A program made the translations under genes and the position numbers. From assembly GCA_920105625.2 (NCBI GenBank), contig OV050030.1:344951131-345015130 (forward strand): a DNA stretch of 64,000 bases. Direction: 5' to 3'. The stretch comes from Clusia tigrina. Lineage: Eukaryota > Arthropoda > Insecta > Diptera > Clusiidae. A model generated the notes under the pieces. That model did no database searches. It saw only the letters and a list, made by a program, of their open reading frames with translations, and had not been told where the DNA came from. Of the stretch, positions 11,082-21,512 are shown piece after piece. Numbering within the stretch: the first letter of the stretch is position 1; each line of letters opens with the position of its first letter.

Positions 11082-11664
11082 TGAAACGTGATTGCATATC
11101 AGTGAAACGGCATTGCATACTTTTAGGATCCCATCTGGAGTTTGAGAATGAGTGCACCACCATGTGTGTTATTTAGTCAAGACACAATCTATTCGAATAA
11201 AAGCTTCTTTCGTTGTAGAGAATGTAAAGAAATATCTCGAAAGTAAGAACTTCCTGTATAAAGTTCTAGAAACATCGAGAAAATTCTACACTATTGTAGA
11301 ATTTTCTACCGCAACCATTCGAAACTATAAAAGCACAAGACTGTGCAAAGTAAAAGTGATTTGAACAGAGATCGTGGCAGTGTGTACATCGAGCATTATA
11401 ATCGAAGCAGCAGTATTTGTAATTGTGCAAAGTGATGAAATTTATTGTGAAATAAAGTACAAATTGTAAAGAAGTAAACTTTAAGCCAAATATTAAATGT
11501 GTAAATAACAATAATTAAATAAAGTTAGTTATTTTAATTTAACCAGCGATTGTTTGATTACTACACGATCCAGTGGTACGAATCCGAGTACAGAGAGTTA
11601 GAGTAAATTGTCAGGAGGGCAATTTCGTAAGAGAGTAAATTGTCAAGAGGGCAATTTCGTAACA
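11082..11664 (+). repeat. 3' LTR of the deleted gypsy-type element
   Basis: Same sequence as 8772-9353 with scattered substitutions and a one-base indel near 11340. Ends CGTAACA, followed by ATAT. Confidence 0.9.
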
Positions 11665-12140
11665 ATATGAAACAGTTTTCTCTAAATTATTTTTATTGTA
11701 TTGTAGATTTTTTAAATAGTTCGGCATAAAAAGCACTATAGGAGCAGTTGACTGCACCCACGTTGCTATTATTGCTCCACTTCGACACTTTAAACTTCTT
11801 GATAAAAACATTGCATAATACGTAATTATCCTATTTTATACATTATTTGTTTATATTTTAATTATTTTTTTATTTTTTTGTTTAATTATTTATTTGTTTA
11901 ATAATTTATCTATTTGATCTTAACTTATTTAATTAATTTTTGCATATACATATAATGATATTTTAATTGAATTTTATTTATATTCTTACACCTCAATTTT
12001 GGCACTTATATGACATAATGATATGTATAACTCGTTGTTATATTCTGCTGTTTCTTGCTACATTTAAAAGACCCTGCACTATAAGGAAACATTATTTAAT
12101 TTAATAAAATTTGAAATTTGATTATATAAAAGGAAATTTT
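11665..12140. other. AT-rich intergenic DNA
   Basis: Poly(T) and TTTAATTATTT-like simple sequence at about 11840-12000. I see no coding signal, terminal repeat or RNA gene. Confidence 0.5.
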
Positions 12141-13430
12141 TTAATCCAACCTTTTTATTGCGGTGTTTGTGTTGGTTAGCCCTAGAATGGCCAGCATAGT
12201 TTCGCGGTGCTTCTGACGCGCTTCCTCCCCACGATGTTGCCTCTGCTCTTCTGCAACATTCCTTTTTGTCATATTAGCAATGAGGGTATCAACCAATTAA
12301 TTTGCGCTCTCTGCGAGATATGCGCGCCGGGCTAAGATCCAGCTCGATATCATTCTTTTAAAAAAATTTTGCAAATTAAAAAAAAGGATAAATTGAAAAC
12401 TGCTGATTTTCCACTCTGAGCGACCTCGAGGCACACGGCGATGGCGCAGAGCTCGTCCAAGGTGCAGGGCTCGGCTATGCCACAGGTCTCGGAGATGGCA
12501 CAAGTATCGGAGATAGTGCAGGGCTCCGAGAAAGTGCAGGGCTCGGGGACAGTGTTGTGAGTTAGAATCAAGCTACCTACGAGTAGTTGACTCACAGCAT
12601 CGACTCCTAAAAGATGCCACACTTTATGTGGGATTAGCATGTGCTAAAAATCATTTAAGAATAAAACATACTTTTAAGGGTATTTTAAGTTAATATGATC
12701 TGTGTAATGTTTATTATGTAAACTTTTAGGGTGTTACAGTTCCGCAGTCGAGTCGGCGAAGGTCATTGTAATGCACCGTCGACACTTTTACAGTATGTCA
12801 GTTGGCTTGACCATTGACACCAATTAGCAAGTGCGGAACTGGAACACCAGAAAGGTCCGTTCACAGACTGAGATGACTATTAAGAAATGGTATATAAGAA
12901 TTAGTATTTGTAAGACATAAAGCTTCTTGTGATTTAATCTTTGCACATAAAAAGTGGACTGGTGTTTTTATTCGAGAGAGTGTTCTAAAGTTTTCAGCTA
13001 CGCGCACAGCAGAACCGAAAGGACGTCCCACGAGGAGCAGGGAGGACCCCAACAACAGCGCATGGCACAACGATAGTGCAGGGCTGGGCATTGGCACAGT
13101 GGTCAACACGGTACTAGCCATATGAGATTTTGGATACTCTGCAGTAAATTCCTCAGGCAACATTAGCCCAAAGCTCCCTTCACTTGCCACACCGTCAACT
13201 GCTGCCGAACCAAAAGTTTCTAAGGCCTACTCCTCAAATTCCCTCATCGACTTACAACTTGGCCCACCTCCAGTAAGCCGCAGGCTCATTTTTAAACGCC
13301 GTGCACTCATACGCAATTGTCTTTTCCAAACTCCCAATGTCTGCATGCATTATAAATATCAAGAATGTCTCACGGGCTCAAAAATGAATCTTCCACATTT
13401 AAAAGAGTTACTTACAACATCTAAAAGGAG
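12141..13430 (-). pseudogene. Myb/SANT-like DNA-binding protein gene relic, split by a solo LTR
   Basis: Minus strand. From 13430 leftward: LLLDVVSNSF, then (after two stops and probable indels) a basic helical stretch VWKRQLRMSARRLKMSLRL ending in TGGGP, the usual end of a Myb/SANT-like domain. Next comes an acidic segment, then a low-complexity repeat of the pattern S-P-S-P-A-L. The repeat is interrupted by a 502-bp LTR; removing the LTR and one 4-bp duplication leaves one continuous frame. The 3' part, after a possible AT-rich intron (about 12350-12400), ends in a charged helix (NVAEEQRQHRGEEARQKHRE) and a stop at 12141-12143. In-frame stops lie near 13223, 12478 and 12291. It may be a host gene or a Harbinger-type accessory gene. 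Confidence 0.5.
12553..13054. repeat. Solo LTR, 502 bp
   Basis: Starts TGTTGTGAGT and ends CCCCAACA (inverted TGTTG/CAACA), flanked by the 4-bp duplication ACAG (12549-12552 and 13055-13058). It contains the inverted pair GTGAGTTA/TTGACTCAC near its start and GGTATATAAGA as a possible TATA region near 12890. It matches 16433-16934 by layout and by sequence blocks. A 4-bp duplication fits Ty3/gypsy. It formed by recombination between the LTRs of a full element. Confidence 0.9.
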
Positions 13431-14227
13431 CTTGTAAGTGAGCTCTGAAGCTGACTCAAAAAAAATTAACGCTTCAAAAGTAAGAATAGAGAGCTTGATA
13501 AGTCTGAAATTTCAAAAACAGAAAAGCTTTTCCAAATATAAGGTTCCAACCGATGGTATTAAACTAAGTACTCGTAACGCAGAAGAAGATGTAAACATTT
13601 TTACCATTACTGGGCTCTCTTAGGAAATTACTAAACATTTTGAAATATGTAAATAATTTTGTAAAATTAGTAAAACCACACTCAGCCTCAAGGAATACAA
13701 ATCAGTAGAATCAAATAGTCCAAAGCATTACATTACCCAACATACACTTCTTAGTTAAAAAGTTCCAAAGCCTCTGGGACAGCGCATCAGTTGAAATAGT
13801 GGACCGAGGCAGCCTCTATCTTTCCACTCGTCGCTCGAGTGGTGAACCTTGAGAGTGCTCTTCGACTACTGGAGAGATAGAATCCCGACCTAAACCAATA
13901 TATTACCCAGCATACACTTTTACGTTAAAAGAAATAAATTAAAATATCAAAGGAAGGAACCCAATATATAAAATGCAATGATATAACTTTTATTTATACA
14001 AATAAACATGATATGAAAAAAATTAATTTTAGAAAAGAATTCAGAAAGTAGGTATGGAAGTCGAAATTTACCAACCAAGTAAATGAAAATTTTAAGTAAA
14101 CAAAAATAGTAGCAAACGACAATAAAAAAATATTATCCTTGATCACAAAAAATTTCAAATGATTGAGAAAACAAAATGAACATTTAAAAAATATAAAAAA
14201 TATTTAATAGGAAAGTTAAATTTGTTA
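13431..14227. other. Non-coding DNA with short local repeats
   Basis: Two diverged copies of a CATTACCCAACATACACTT-like segment (about 13730 and 13906). A TCGCTCGAGTGGTGAA motif at 13832 recurs at 14625. A 61-codon open frame at 13438-13623 has no ATG or homology I recognise. No gene is supported. Confidence 0.4.
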
Positions 14228-14362
14228 GGAAAAAGGCGCATCTTCACACGCCGATCGTCCAATATCATACCGAGAATTTCATCCACCATTTTTTGTGTGG
14301 TGATCCCAAGTGGGTGACCGGATCGTTCGGCGTCAACTGTGCTGGTTGACCGCACCGAAAAT
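14228..14362 (-). pseudogene. Mariner transposase fragment, N-terminal
   Basis: Minus strand, about 45 codons: RSTSTVDAERSGHP then ILGMILDDRRVKMR. This is the GRP-type linker and start of the second helix-turn-helix of a DD34D mariner; compare TSTATIPSTGRP and NDRRVKLREI at 56665-56790. No terminal repeats or catalytic region remain here. Confidence 0.65.
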
Positions 14363-14739
14363 GAGTAAATCAGTGGTGGATGGATCCAGTGGATGGTAAT
14401 TCCTTTTCAGTTTTTGTTTGGTTTGCGTGATGTTTTTTCGCGCAATAAAAATTGTATTTAATGAGCACAAGAAATTCACTTTTTTCCATTTTAGCTAAAA
14501 TGGCTGTCACAACAACACTTGACAGATCAGTAAAGAAAATGAGGTTGCATTCTTTTGATAGGAAAATAACTTATAAAGTTCAAAACAAGGAAAAGAACGG
14601 GTTGAAATATAGACGAAGGTTCTCATCGCTCGAGTGGTGAAGCCAGACCTACAGAATCCTAGCGTGCAAACGGATCAATATACTTTTTTTTCAAATTGAA
14701 CTTTCTGTTATTTAAATAGTTTTTAAACAGTTCCTAAAT
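14363..14739. other. Unassigned DNA
   Basis: Holds a 62-codon open frame (14452-14640, plus) without recognisable features. Nothing else seen. Confidence 0.3.
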
Positions 14740-16190
14740 ATTTGTGGGTAAAATGGTTCAGATGTCGTACCAGAGGTCATCATGTCAAACAAAACTTTGT
14801 ATTTACAAATGTTTTCCGAATTTCTGTAACTATTCTGTGCACTTATTCTACGCTGTTATTCCTGGCTCTAAAACTAAATTGTTGAGTGGGTATTACATCC
14901 ACTTCCGAATAGGCGTAAGTTTCTGGATGAAGAGTGTCTCAAACCATTTGGAAAGTTGTGACAGCAGACTAATGGGTCTGTAAGAGATCACTATTGATGG
15001 GGCTTCCTTCTTTCAGGGATATCAGTTGTATCCAATCCACTGAATTTAGTTTCTGGGTATGCATTTACTTTTTCTGATTGACTTGTAGCCTTGCAATCAT
15101 TAGATAATCTAATGGGGGAATTCAGACCCATCGGATTTTTTTGTTTTTGGGTGGTCGTCCATATTGAGTAAACAGAACCATTTGTGTTACTGAGACGCAT
15201 AAGGTAATGCTCTGGGTGATTTTGAAGAATCTTATGTGACCTTCGAGTGGAATCTACCAATAATTTTTGCCATTCTCTTCTTAATAGTCTTTTCTCTGTG
15301 ACCAGCTTGATATTCTATATGGTGTTATGATTGAAAAATCCTTAGGTTTGGGAGTAGGTGTAGCTATGTGTGCCGTTCGAATTCATAAGGGATATGTGAA
15401 GCTGTATATGCATACTCTTGTATTTTCGATATTTCAACCAGTTTGTGTTGATATTTATTAGGTTTTGGGGTAGCTCTATATGCTTGTGGGTATCTTCTAG
15501 TGTGATAATTTAAGGTGAGTGATCTGAAGAAGGGTCGAATGAAGATTCGACTTTAATCTGACGTTTTCTTATATTTTTGGTGACACCAAAATCAATAATT
15601 GAGGATACGAGGAACAGCGGGCCAATAAGTCAATTGACCATGGGATGGATCGTCCAGATTTTTTTTTACACTTGCGTTCAATTCTTTAGTTTACGTACAA
15701 CGGCACCTCTGGAATTTGAAGTCTGGCCCCAACCGCAATTACTGCATTTTTTAACATTAATTTCGCATTCTTCGCTTTAGTGCATGCATTTGAATTCTGT
15801 AAATAACCACAGATGACACATGAACCTGATATTAAGTGCCGTATGACTTGGAATGCTCAAATTCCTGGCAATTGCTGCAACGGGAGAGGACCAATACGTT
15901 TATGACGTTCTTCTAAAGTGACCTTTCGGTGTAAGAGATGGCGGAGATTGTAAATAGGGTGAACCTCTCCTTTTTTGTGGAATTTGAGTTCAATGGCTGT
16001 GGTATTTTATATCTATGTAAGACATTGAATACTGTCTAGACATGAAAGCCTTGTTCTCGAAGAGCTTGTACAGCTTTTAATACGACTGATGGTCCTTTCC
16101 TACTTTTTAATTGCTGTGTGTAGTCATTTTTTCTTCAAGCAGTTAATATCAAGGATTCTTTCCCTGTATTAAAAATCGCTTGAAGCATTT
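14740..16190 (-). pseudogene. Jockey-clade LINE relic (ORF1 end, endonuclease end, RT start)
   Basis: Minus strand, badly decayed. At about 15960-15620 are gag zinc knuckles: a broken CSNCQEFEHSKSY and then CSNCGWGQTSNSRG. At about 15560-15450 is the end of the endonuclease (SSDHSP, then NTNWLKYRKYK). At about 15260-15000 is the pre-RT linker, and at 14990-14890 the RT entry motif SYRPISLLSQLSKWFETLF. The element runs into plus-strand LINE sequence near 16190. Everything is crossed by stops. Confidence 0.65.
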
Positions 16191-17440
16191 ATAAATGCGC
16201 ACTTTCCTGACATAGCAATTCGCGAAGCTCGGAACAAGGGGAGCGACTCGTCACACGGCATAACATCAATTTCAGGGGTAAAATAGGCAATTAACTTATT
16301 TGAGCCATTCAAATCGCCCGGAACTGATGGGATATTCACGGCCCTGCTGCAATAAGGATTATCGACTAATTAGTCTGTCCTCGTTCCATTTGAGAAAATA
16401 CTCGAAGCCTTCACAAGGGGCTCTCTGGATCCTGTTGTGAGTCAGAATTAAGCTACCTCCGTGTGGTTGACTCACAGCACCCACTCCTAACAGATACTAC
16501 ACATTTCGTGTAGTTAACATTTAAGTTACATTCACGTACATGCTTTGAGGGTGCGTTTATTATTGTTTAAATTTTTATGGAAACTTTCAAGGTATTACAG
16601 TTAGGCTTTTGGTTTGACATTATACTATAGATTTCACAATCGGTATTCTATTGTTGACAGTTGGCTTGACCGACTGACATCAATCAACCAATGCTTAATT
16701 GGGACACCAGAAAGGTGCTTACCTAGACTGTAAGTATTCATTGTAATATAGTATATAAGACAAGTAATAAAGCTCTCTCTTGAATTTTACAACCAGAAGA
16801 TACACGGTGTTTTACTATGGCAGCTATAAGCGCCTTTTTAGGATCCATCAGCTCTTAGCCCACACCCGCGCCTATTACCGGCATCAAAACGGCGCTCGCT
16901 ACAACCAGCGACGACAACACGCAGGACCCCAACAATCCAAGCTTCACACCGAAGACACAGTATTCGAATATTAAGGGCAAGTCCAAGGAAACTATACTAC
17001 ACTCGTTACTTGTGGAATACCCCTAAAACACAAAAAAAAATCCCCTAGGTATATTTCTGGGTATTGGTGGAGCATATTCCAATGTCTAAATGGGTGATAG
17101 TTTAGAGAGCACTAGAACTGCTGATATTTTTTGAATAAAGATTGTTTTAGGCTATTTGCCTATCTCTGAATAAAGAGTATTTTAGGCTATTTAAGGATAC
17201 AATCTTGAATATCCCTCCAATAGTTCTTTTTGCAGCAAGCCTTGCGGTTAGATTTGCAGGTATACTATTGGCAGCTGAGCAATATCATATCCTATGGACA
17301 CAGCAGAGAGCATTTTTCAAGGCTGGCTAAAAACGACTCCCAATTAAATTATCTCCACTTTCACGAATCCTAAACGGATACTTATCTGATTAAGCTAAGG
17401 AACTAATAGATATATGCGTGGCCTATGATCAACCAATCTA
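16190..17440 (+). pseudogene. LINE RT relic (I/LOA/R1-like), split by a solo LTR
   Basis: Plus strand. EPFKSPGTDGIFTALLQ (about 16300-16350) is the classic RT entry motif of this group. After the LTR (16433-16934), the frame resumes with GKSKETILHSL and LGIFLGIGGAYSNV, where the usual catalytic FLDIEGAF motif has lost its Asp. At about 17220-17330 AASLAVRFAGILLA fits the segment between RT and RNase H. RNase H of the same kind of LINE is found at 20690-21270, so the two may be one dispersed copy. Confidence 0.6.
16433..16934. repeat. Solo LTR, 502 bp, second copy
   Basis: Starts TGTTGTGAGTCAGAAT, ends GACCCCAACA, flanked by ATCC (16429-16432 and 16935-16938). Same length as the solo LTR at 12553-13054, with shared blocks such as GTTGGCTTGACC and ACACCAGAAAGGT. 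It sits inside a LINE RT relic. Confidence 0.9.
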
Positions 17441-18080
17441 ACCTAACCTAACCTACAGAAAAATAAATATGTTTTATTAGCTGATCTAGGAACAACTACT
17501 ATCAGGTAGTCATTCATCAATTTATAGAAAAGATTTCTTTTCAAAAATAACCAATGCAAGTCAATCTATTTTCTATCTTCTAACAATGAACTAACAATAA
17601 GTAGGCATATCTTACAAACTAATTAATTAACAATAATACGCCTTGCAACTGCTTAGCATATTTTAGAGGTCAGTGATATACTTCAGTGGCAAGTGTTTGT
17701 AGTGCTGGTGCGTCCTTTTTAAGCGACTAGGAAGTATATTTCTTACATGGTTATAGCTAGGTGAATTGAATGATTTTTAATTTTTTGAATATATTTCAGG
17801 TTGAAATCATAAATATCTTTTTTCTATTTTTTGGTATATTCAGGACGTCGTTAATGTTGATATTTTTAATAAACGAAGGTGCGATAGTAACGAGTCTGAG
17901 AATTTTAGTTTGTGCTCTTTGCATTAATTCTGTAGTAGAGTTGCTAGCACCACCTTCGATGTGCCGCTTTCAGGTCAAGGGCCTATCAATATGAATTCCT
18001 TATTATTTCACTTCTTTTGCTTGCAGAACAGAAATAGGTTTTTTAGTTTTAGTTTTATAGGTGGACATTAACCTTTTTAT
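17441..18080. other. AT-rich non-coding DNA
   Basis: Begins with three tandem TAACC units (about 17438-17455). Otherwise AT-rich, with a 74-codon open frame (17770-17994) of low-complexity hydrophobic composition that I do not regard as a gene. Confidence 0.4.
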
Positions 18081-18170
18081 ACCATTTAGCTTTAAAAAAG
18101 GTAAATAGGGTATACTAATTTTGAGCTTTTCAGAGGGGTTGCGCTTTCAAGAAGGAAGCGTGGTAGGTAT

Positions 18171-18255
<85 letters not shown>

Positions 18256-18260
18256 AAATT
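18081..18260 (+). repeat. Dispersed repeat, left end, followed by (TA)n
   Basis: AGGGTATACTAATTTTG (about 18109-18125), then AGAAGGAAGCGTGG, then a (TA)n run of about 80 bp (18172-18251). The first motif is the reverse complement of the right end of the repeats at 39500 and 20190. The copy is broken at the microsatellite. Confidence 0.6.
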
Positions 18261-18369
18261 TTCTCCAGCTGACGTTACCAACTACTCCATGTGGAAAGTG
18301 ATATCCGATTCTAGTCCCTTTATAACAACAGTAAGGCTCTATCAAGTTTTGAGCTGGTAAGTGTAGTAG

Positions 18370-18374
<5 letters not shown>

Positions 18375-18414
<40 letters not shown>

Positions 18415-18609
18415 CTTACGCCATAATTAATTATGAGTGCAAGGTGTTGGGGGAATGAGTACTAGCTTCAGAAGATTTCGACTCGAAGAGAAAAAGATTT
18501 TTTTTTAGAGAAAGAAGCATTTTGGAGACCAAGCCCGTTGCAGGATTTTAACCTGCGACCCTCGGGGTGTGAGTCTAGCATGCTTACCACTAGGCCACAG
18601 AGGGCGGCC
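18375..18609 (-). mobile_element. tRNA-derived SINE with (TAA)n tail
   Basis: Minus strand. The head (18609 leftward) contains a perfect A box, TGGCCTAGTGG (about 18598-18588), and a degenerate B box, GGTTAAAATCC (about 18557-18547). A non-tRNA body of about 130 bp follows, then a tail of (TAA)n at 18411-18375. Flanks AGTAGTTTTT (18365-18374) and AGTAGCTTTTT (18610-18620) look like a target duplication of about 10 bp. Pol III promoter boxes in the head would drive transcription; mobilisation would need a LINE's enzymes. Confidence 0.75.
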
Positions 18610-19259
18610 AGTAGCTTTTTTTATCTGTCACGAAGCTTTTTTAACTCACCCTATAATTTCCCTATATATGAATGTTTTTAAAGGAATGTTACCTTTGCCA
18701 TGAGCTCTGTAAGCTTGTTGACTAACTTATTAGAGCTGCATTCTCGAATTTTAATAATTAATTTTTGGCGTCTTTGCTTTGAAGGCACGAGATTTTAGAC
18801 TTCGCTTGGGCTTAGTTATAACTAGAAATCTTTTACGACTTGTTCGTATTCTTCCACTTTTCCCTCCTGAACCATTTGTTGGTGTGAGTGCATGAGAGAG
18901 AGGCATGCAATTAATTTGATTCCACTCTGTCGGTGGGCTGGGTGTTGAAGACTGACCGCTCCAGGAGGATGCATGCCCAAAAAGTTCCAGTATTCCGATT
19001 GGGTATTATCTCTGATTTGAGGGCGAACTTTTCTAATCAGTGATTTGACAGGCGTGCAGAGAGACTGTGAAAAGATTCAGAGAACTATCGGCCTATGGCC
19101 ACACAAAGAGGTTCAAAAATCACAGGTGACAAAAAGCAAAAGCATCTAACAAATTCAAATACAAACACCAATAACTTGTATTTAAAAATAAGTGCTATGC
19201 AATTCACAGCACAAATACTCCGAAAAGCCAACTTTCTCAGCAAGTGAACAAGCTAGAGG
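18610..19259. other. Unassigned DNA
   Basis: No open frame over 60 codons and no repeat or RNA signal that I can support. Confidence 0.4.
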
Positions 19260-19730
19260 GTTATGAAGACTCAAGGTGTATATGGAAGGAATATCAGTTA
19301 TATAAAAATATATCGGATGTACGAAAATTTATCTCTGGGGGCGAAAGCTGTGATAAGAAGAAAGGCGCATGACTAACGAAAATGCCGCTGCAGCTTTCCG
19401 ACACTGCCAAGAAACCAAGGTCCACTGGGAGAAAACTTGTCTGGAAATAAATACATTTTTACATTCCAAGAGGATCTATCAAAGTATTTCAAAGCGATAG
19501 CCATACCAAGCATAGAAGCAACTACAGTAGCAAACAAGTGAAATTTAGTGAAGTGGTAGCGAAATATGGATTTTTTCAAACTGACAAATTTCATTTAAAA
19601 ACGAAAACTAGATCATCCTCAGATTGAAAAAATTACATATTACTGCATATGACCCACAAGCTAATGGCTCATTAGAATAGAGCGACTACCCGCTACGTGA
19701 ATATCTATGGTATTTCGTAAACGAGGATGG
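19260..19730 (+). pseudogene. Gypsy integrase fragment
   Basis: Plus strand, aligns by eye with 29140-29620 in the large gypsy element: GAAAGCTGT, GGAAATAAATACAT, ACATTCCA, CTATCAAAGTA and a following LHITAYDPQANGSLE matching HITPYHPHANGSLERS. It covers the zinc-binding end and the catalytic core up to the catalytic Glu. Stops and frameshifts throughout. Same family as the 23964-33078 element, but older or more decayed. Confidence 0.75.
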
Positions 19731-19829
19731 GGATAAATTGGTATTAATGGCTATTAGCGATGCCTGTACATAATTAAACATCGCATGTGTCGATTAGCTG
19801 AACCCCATTTGTCTTTTATAGGTCTTAAG

Positions 19830-20240
19830 TTATGGATATGTGTAAATAGTGGGAGCGGCATCAAGTATACACTGCACACATTTTGCATAGTGTTAGTATG
19901 GCCCATATCTACATAAATGCCAAATAGCTTCACGATACAATAAATTTGCCAGAAGTTATAGTCAATTTAGGAAAGTTGATTTGATTTTTTGTCCAATTGG
20001 GTTCATAAAATTATCTGGCTCCATGGATTTTGTCTACACTACACCTTTGCAAAGTTTCAATAAGATATCTCTAACGGTATGGATAAAAAATTGCAATAGA
20101 TGAACAGAAAGTGATCCTGCTAATTTTTGTAAATATATGTCCATACCTGCAATGTCTACTTAGATAAAAATCCACCCAACCCAAAAAATTAGTATACCGT
20201 CTTTCCCTTTTTTAGGTTAAAGACTATATTTATTATAGGC
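19830..20240 (+). repeat. Dispersed repeat, right-hand part
   Basis: Shares with 39310-39530 the run AAGTTTCAATAAGATATCTCTAACG followed by TGTCCATAC and an end of the type AAAATTAGTATACC at about 20188-20201, then a pyrimidine stretch. No coding potential. Confidence 0.55.
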
Positions 20241-20689
20241 TTTTTCATTTTTTAAAAGAAAAGGAAATAAAAAAGGTGACTTTGTTTGTATGCCTTTTAT
20301 ATTTCCAATGATTTTAACGGATCCATAAGCCAATAATTCAATTATGTGGTATGCGTGCTTGAATTTGGTTTATTGTATAAACAGAAAGTAGTCTGTCATA
20401 CACCGAAACAATTTATGGTTAATTGTCAATGCCATACTCAGCAACAATCCAATTCCGAAAATTCTAAGCCAAATGAAAGAATATATGTCACTAACTTTTC
20501 AAAACGAATGAGGGTCCAATCTTTTAATGTATCAACCATCCACAATATCACTGTAAATTAGTTCACCGAATTAAGCCAAATTTTGTCAGCATTAAATGGG
20601 AAGCAAATAGTAGTAAATGGTTGTTAAATCTATTCATACTCGTATGTTGGTTAGCTAATTATTATTTCTTATAATTACTTCCTTCAGTC
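20241..20689. other. Unassigned DNA
   Basis: A 71-codon frame at 20346-20561 shows no feature I recognise. Nothing else is supported. Confidence 0.3.
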
Positions 20690-21270
20690 GCAGCTGCCAG
20701 ACCGGAATTAATCAATGCCTCATAGATGGCCACATCGCCACTGTCGGTTTTGGAGTTTTCTCCAAAGAACTGGGACTTGAACTTTCGTTCCGTCTCCCAG
20801 ACTACTGCAGCGTTTACTAAGCAGAGGTCCTAGCCATAAAGGAGGTAGCCGCCTACTCAAGTAGATACGCCGTAACAAAAAACATTATAAATATCTACTC
20901 GGATAGACAGGCGACCATCAAGTCAATGAGCTCGGTGGCACTGAAATCAACGGTTGCACAGGACTGCCTGGCAGCCCTAAATGATATCAGTACCTTTTTC
21001 AGGGTATGCCTAATATGGGTGGACGAGCTAGCCAAACGGGATACCAACCTTTCTCTGTGTACGGATAGATGTGAGGTTAGAACACCAATTGCTATAAACT
21101 AATGCTGGGGGATAGCGTCGTGCGTGAGGCCAATGGGTTTTTGGACAGACGAAGACATTTGCTAAACGACCAGGCTAAGCTGGCCGAAACTTGACGGGAA
21201 CATATTTAGAGACTTGCTTGGCCTGTCGAGGGAAGATTTCAGTGGTGTCATAGTACATTTCTGAAATGTA
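20690..21270 (+). pseudogene. LINE RNase H domain relic
   Basis: Plus strand: FSKELGLELSFRLPDYCSV, then YQAEVLAIKEVAAYS (catalytic Glu), then IINIYSDRQATIKSM (catalytic Asp), then LAKRDTNLSL. This is an RNase H of I/LOA/R1-type LINEs. Stops at about 20820 and 21101, and part of the substrate-binding loop seems deleted (VWVDELAKR in place of a longer PGHxGxxGNExAD segment). It would have removed the RNA strand from the RNA/DNA hybrid. Likely linked to the RT relic at 16190-17440. Confidence 0.7.
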
Positions 21271-21395
21271 ATAAAAATAGAAAGAGAGACATAACGGAAC
21301 AAATGAGGGGTAATATTGAGATACAGTAGTTTACAGTGCGGTGGAAAGAAATATTACATGGACAGAATCTTATCAGTGAGTTCACCACCTGCAGT

Positions 21396-21466
21396 TAGCG
21401 TAGTTACCTCGATGGACAGATTACACCAGCTGAATGCCCTGGTTCGATCCTGGGAGGGTTCATAGT
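21396..21466 (+). repeat. tRNA-like sequence (tRNA relic or SINE head)
   Basis: TAGCGTAGTT near the start resembles an A box, and GGTTCGATCC (about 21442-21451) is a good B box with a flanking CCTGG...CTGGG stem. The cloverleaf is incomplete, so it is not a working tRNA gene by eye. No poly(A) tail or duplication seen. Confidence 0.4.
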
Positions 21467-21512
21467 TTCTGTGCTGTTGATTTGTGAAACATAATAAATG
21501 CTAGGGGGAAAA

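Larger units (their letters stand above)
8772..11664 (+). mobile_element. Internally deleted Ty3/gypsy-type LTR element (mdg3-like)
   Basis: Two direct LTRs of about 582 bp (8772-9353, 11082-11664) flanked by the 4-bp duplication ATAT (8768-8771, 11665-11668). The internal part is only 1.7 kb. It holds a tRNA-Leu-type primer site, gag, then a jump to the integrase C-terminus and a purine-rich tract (GGCGCAGGAGCG) before the 3' LTR. Protease, RT, RNase H and most of integrase are missing. About 15 differences by eye separate the LTRs, so roughly 97 percent identity. It could only move with proteins supplied by another element. Confidence 0.9.

Noticed and set aside
13126..13623. A plus-strand open region of about 165 codons with one stop and a GTAAGT donor-like site, suggesting a host exon
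   Set aside because: It is antisense to the better-supported Myb/SANT-like relic, has no ATG, and shows no motif of its own.
21396..21466. Functional tRNA gene
   Set aside because: B box good, but acceptor and anticodon stems do not pair by eye; kept only as a tRNA-like sequence.
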